NCBI GenBank assembly: GCA_021156345.1
Contig: JAJNDJ010000141.1
Location: forward strand, 1-6,355
Source of the DNA: Rubrobacteraceae bacterium
Lineage (GTDB): Bacteria > Actinomycetota > Rubrobacteria > Rubrobacterales > Rubrobacteraceae
Direction of reading: 5' to 3'
Length of the DNA: 6,355 bases
Below the pieces are notes generated by a model. The model was not told the DNA's origin. It saw only the letters and a list, made by a program, of their open reading frames with translations, and made no database searches. A program made the translations under genes and the position numbers. Shown one piece after another: positions 5,181-6,355 of the stretch (positions are counted from its first letter, which is position 1; each line of letters begins with the position of its first letter).

Positions 5181-5270
5181 CGTAGCCCCCATCCAACACC
5201 TACGAGCATCTCGGATCCTCTTCGGGTAGCCAGCAAGCCGGCCGAGCTGGAGCGGCCAGAGACGCGGCGC

Positions 5271-5276
5271 TAAACT
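5271..5276 (+). promoter_or_regulatory. Possible -10 box for a leaderless acetyltransferase mRNA
   Basis: TAAACT fits the actinobacterial TANNNT -10 pattern and ends 7 nt before the ATG at 5284, so transcription would start at or just before the start codon. No usable ribosome-binding site precedes that ATG; the only purine run, AGG, is 1 nt away. The -35 region is poor. Leaderless expression is common in actinobacteria, which makes this reading reasonable but unproven. Confidence 0.4.
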
Positions 5277-5283
5277 GCTAGGT

Positions 5284-5781
5284 ATGGCCGGTAGGGCGTG
5301 GATCAGGGCCTACGAAGCGGACGACGCTTCCGCTATCGCCCGACTCTTCTACGAGACCGTCCGCTGCGTAAACCAGGCGGACTACTCCGAGGAGCAAGTC
5401 GAAGCTTGGGCGCCGGCTGTGCCGGACCAGCAGGCATGGCACGCGCGCATGTCCGAGCCTGACCGCCTGACTCTGGTAGCAGAAGAGAACGACGAAGTGG
5501 TAGGCTTCGCCGAAGTTGAGGACGACGGGCACCTGGACATGCTCTACGTGCGCGGGGACGCCGTGGGCCGGGGCGTAGGCCAGCGGCTGTACGAGGCGGT
5601 GGAGGGAGAGGCCAGGGGTTGGGGCGTGGGGCGGATCTTCACCGAGGCTAGCATCACGGCGCGCCCGTTCTTCGAGCGGAACGGCTTCCGCGTGGTCCGC
5701 GAGCAGAGGTTCTCATGTCGGGGAGTGGAGATGACCAACTTCGCGATGGAGAAGCCTTTAGCGCCTCCCGAGGAAGATTGA
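5284..5781 (+). CDS. GNAT family N-acetyltransferase, YafP-like
   Basis: The 165-residue product is a full-length GNAT acetyltransferase, a family that moves the acetyl group from acetyl-CoA to an amine. The N-terminal I-R-A-Y-E-A-D-D-A-S-A-I begins the fold. Y-S-E-E-Q-V-E-A-W-A at 34-43 and A-S-I-T-A-R-P-F-F-E-R-N-G-F at 122-135 strongly recall E. coli YafP. Motif A, which binds the CoA pyrophosphate, is at about 88-100 (Y-V-R-G-D-A-V-G-R-G-V-G-Q); its first consensus position has V94 instead of Gln/Arg, while G97 and G99 are kept. The ending C-R-G-V-E-M-T-N-F-A-M is also YafP-like. Substrate cannot be deduced; YafP has been linked to resistance to nitro-aromatic toxins, and transferring that is inference. 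No ribosome-binding site is visible before the ATG. The gene is single, divergent from the zinc-ribbon gene and convergent with the NTF2-like gene. Confidence 0.93.
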   Translation: MAGRAWIRAYEADDASAIARLFYETVRCVNQADYSEEQVEAWAPAVPDQQAWHARMSEPDRLTLVAEENDEVVGFAEVEDDGHLDMLYVRGDAVGRGVGQRLYEAVEGEARGWGVGRIFTEASITARPFFERNGFRVVREQRFSCRGVEMTNFAMEKPLAPPEED

Positions 5782-5789
5782 AGCGTCCT

Positions 5790-5862
5790 CAGCCCTTATT
5801 CACCGGAGTGCATGGAAGAGGAATTCTGCGAACTTCGCCTTGACGGAGTTCTAAGAAGTTCG
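5790..5862 (+). repeat. Intergenic repeat, copy 4 (most complete)
   Basis: This copy unites the left half shared with 4372-4407 and the right half shared with 5141-5180, and aligns along most of its length with 3508-3564. CGAACTTC (5829-5836) pairs with GAAGTTCG (5855-5862) over an 18-nt loop. A related GAACT/AGTTC pairing (5830-5834 with 5847-5851) competes within the loop. It fills most of the 95-nt gap between two convergent genes and may serve as their terminator, though no T-tract follows. Confidence 0.7.
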
Positions 5863-5876
5863 ATCTGAGGGTAGAT

Positions 5877-6311
5877 CTACTCCTGTATCACCGACTCTGC
5901 TGGCTGAGGGGTGGTTATGGGGTCTGCGTGCCGATGCACAAGTTTCCAGGTGCCATCCTCGGGCCGAAAGATGCTCGTAACCCGCAGGGTAACCGTGGTG
6001 GCATCCTCCCTTGCGCCAACCTTGGCCTCGAACCGCTCCATCTCTACGAGGTATGCGAGCTCTGGAGTCACGTACTTCGCTACGGTCTCAAAGCCAGTGA
6101 GTTCGCCATCTCTGTAGTGCGAGGCGGCACCTTCCAGGGTCTTGGCGACCTCATCCCATCCACGTGCGGGAGGACCGAAGGGGTTGGCGAGGGTTACGTC
6201 GCCTCTATGAGAGTAGAAGTTCCTATAACCGTAGGGATTCCCATTGATGATCTCGCCTAGCGCTTGGTGATAGGGCTCGAGAACTTCGTCGAAATCATCT
6301 ACGGCAGCCAT
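5877..6311 (-). CDS. NTF2-like / SnoaL-like (DUF4440-type) protein
   Basis: The 144-residue product has the length and pattern of a SnoaL-like, NTF2-fold protein. The N-terminal helix carries D-D-F-D-E-V-L-E-P-Y-H-Q-A-L, followed by Y-S-H-R-G-D-V-T-L-A-N-P-F-G-P at 33-47 and R-G-W-D-E-V (50-55). Beta strands come next (A-Y-L-V-E-M-E-R-F at 86-94 and V-T-L-R-V-T-S-I-F-R at 107-116), and W-K-L-V-H-R-H-A-D-P at 122-131 is the typical closing strand. Members include small isomerases, hydrolases and stress proteins of unknown substrate, so no reaction is assigned. The ATG at 6311 is preceded by GAGAGGA about 9 nt upstream, a slightly long spacing. No signal peptide or membrane segment is visible. 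The gene is complete, cytoplasmic, and appears monocistronic; TAAGAT upstream is a likely -10. Confidence 0.9.
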   Translation of the reverse strand: MAAVDDFDEVLEPYHQALGEIINGNPYGYRNFYSHRGDVTLANPFGPPARGWDEVAKTLEGAASHYRDGELTGFETVAKYVTPELAYLVEMERFEAKVGAREDATTVTLRVTSIFRPEDGTWKLVHRHADPITTPQPAESVIQE

Positions 6312-6344
6312 CTAGATTTTTCCTCTCCCTCGATACCTGCGCTT

Positions 6345-6350
6345 ATCTTA
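6345..6350 (-). promoter_or_regulatory. -10 candidate for the NTF2-like gene
   Basis: The minus strand reads TAAGAT, 34 nt upstream of the ATG. Transcription would begin near 6338 and the ribosome-binding site GGAGAGGA (6321-6328) would lie in the short leader. The -35 box would fall outside the window, so the call cannot be completed. Confidence 0.35.
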
Positions 6351-6355
6351 CGCTA

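Noticed and set aside
5141..5181. LexA/SOS box
   Set aside because: CGAAC half-sites occur, but the arms are 18 nt apart rather than the 4 nt of the actinobacterial CGAAC-N4-GTTCG operator.
3508..5862. CRISPR array
   Set aside because: The repeat copies are 600-900 nt apart, divergent, and separated by protein genes, so there is no repeat-spacer structure.

Overview
The window looks like chromosomal DNA of a G+C-rich Actinomycetota. A Rubrobacter-like organism is my best guess, resting on high-G+C codon choice, the MoxR/DUF58 pair and the style of the small accessory genes; this is inference, because no taxonomic marker is present. There are no RNA genes, transposases, integrases or CRISPR arrays.

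Layout. Positions 1-2091 (minus strand) hold a two-gene operon: a MoxR-family AAA+ ATPase, then, 4 nt downstream, a DUF58 membrane protein that runs off the left edge. The long DUF58 frame is easy to miss because it has no stop inside the window. Next comes a 96-residue acidic protein of unknown function (2248-2538, minus). Divergent from it is a classical short-chain dehydrogenase/reductase (2707-3456, plus). After an intergenic stretch with a strong GC-rich hairpin comes a small secreted, Tyr/Lys/Trp-rich protein (3718-4119, plus). It converges on a two-domain zf-TFIIB-type zinc-ribbon protein (4414-4992, minus). A YafP-like GNAT acetyltransferase (5284-5781, plus) then converges on an NTF2/SnoaL-like protein (5877-6311, minus).

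How the genes relate. Only moxR and DUF58 clearly form an operon; the pair is known as a chaperone-like AAA+ module acting with a von Willebrand-type or DUF58 partner. The other genes look like single-gene units, each with its own ribosome-binding site or leader and alternating strands.

Most unusual content. (1) The secreted Tyr-rich protein has what looks like a one-base frameshift near its C-terminus: the neighbouring frame encodes a second copy of its own G-N-x-Y-W-x-x-Y-Y motif. (2) A short intergenic repeat family recurs in four gaps (3508-3564, 4372-4407, 5141-5180, 5790-5862); two copies carry an 8-9 bp CGAACTTC/GAAGTTCG inverted repeat with an 18-nt loop. (3) The convergent gap 4120-4413 contains a foldable element at 4190-4274 with three interlocking stems. 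I see no clear multi-gene novel system; the secreted protein and the repeats are the items most worth follow-up.
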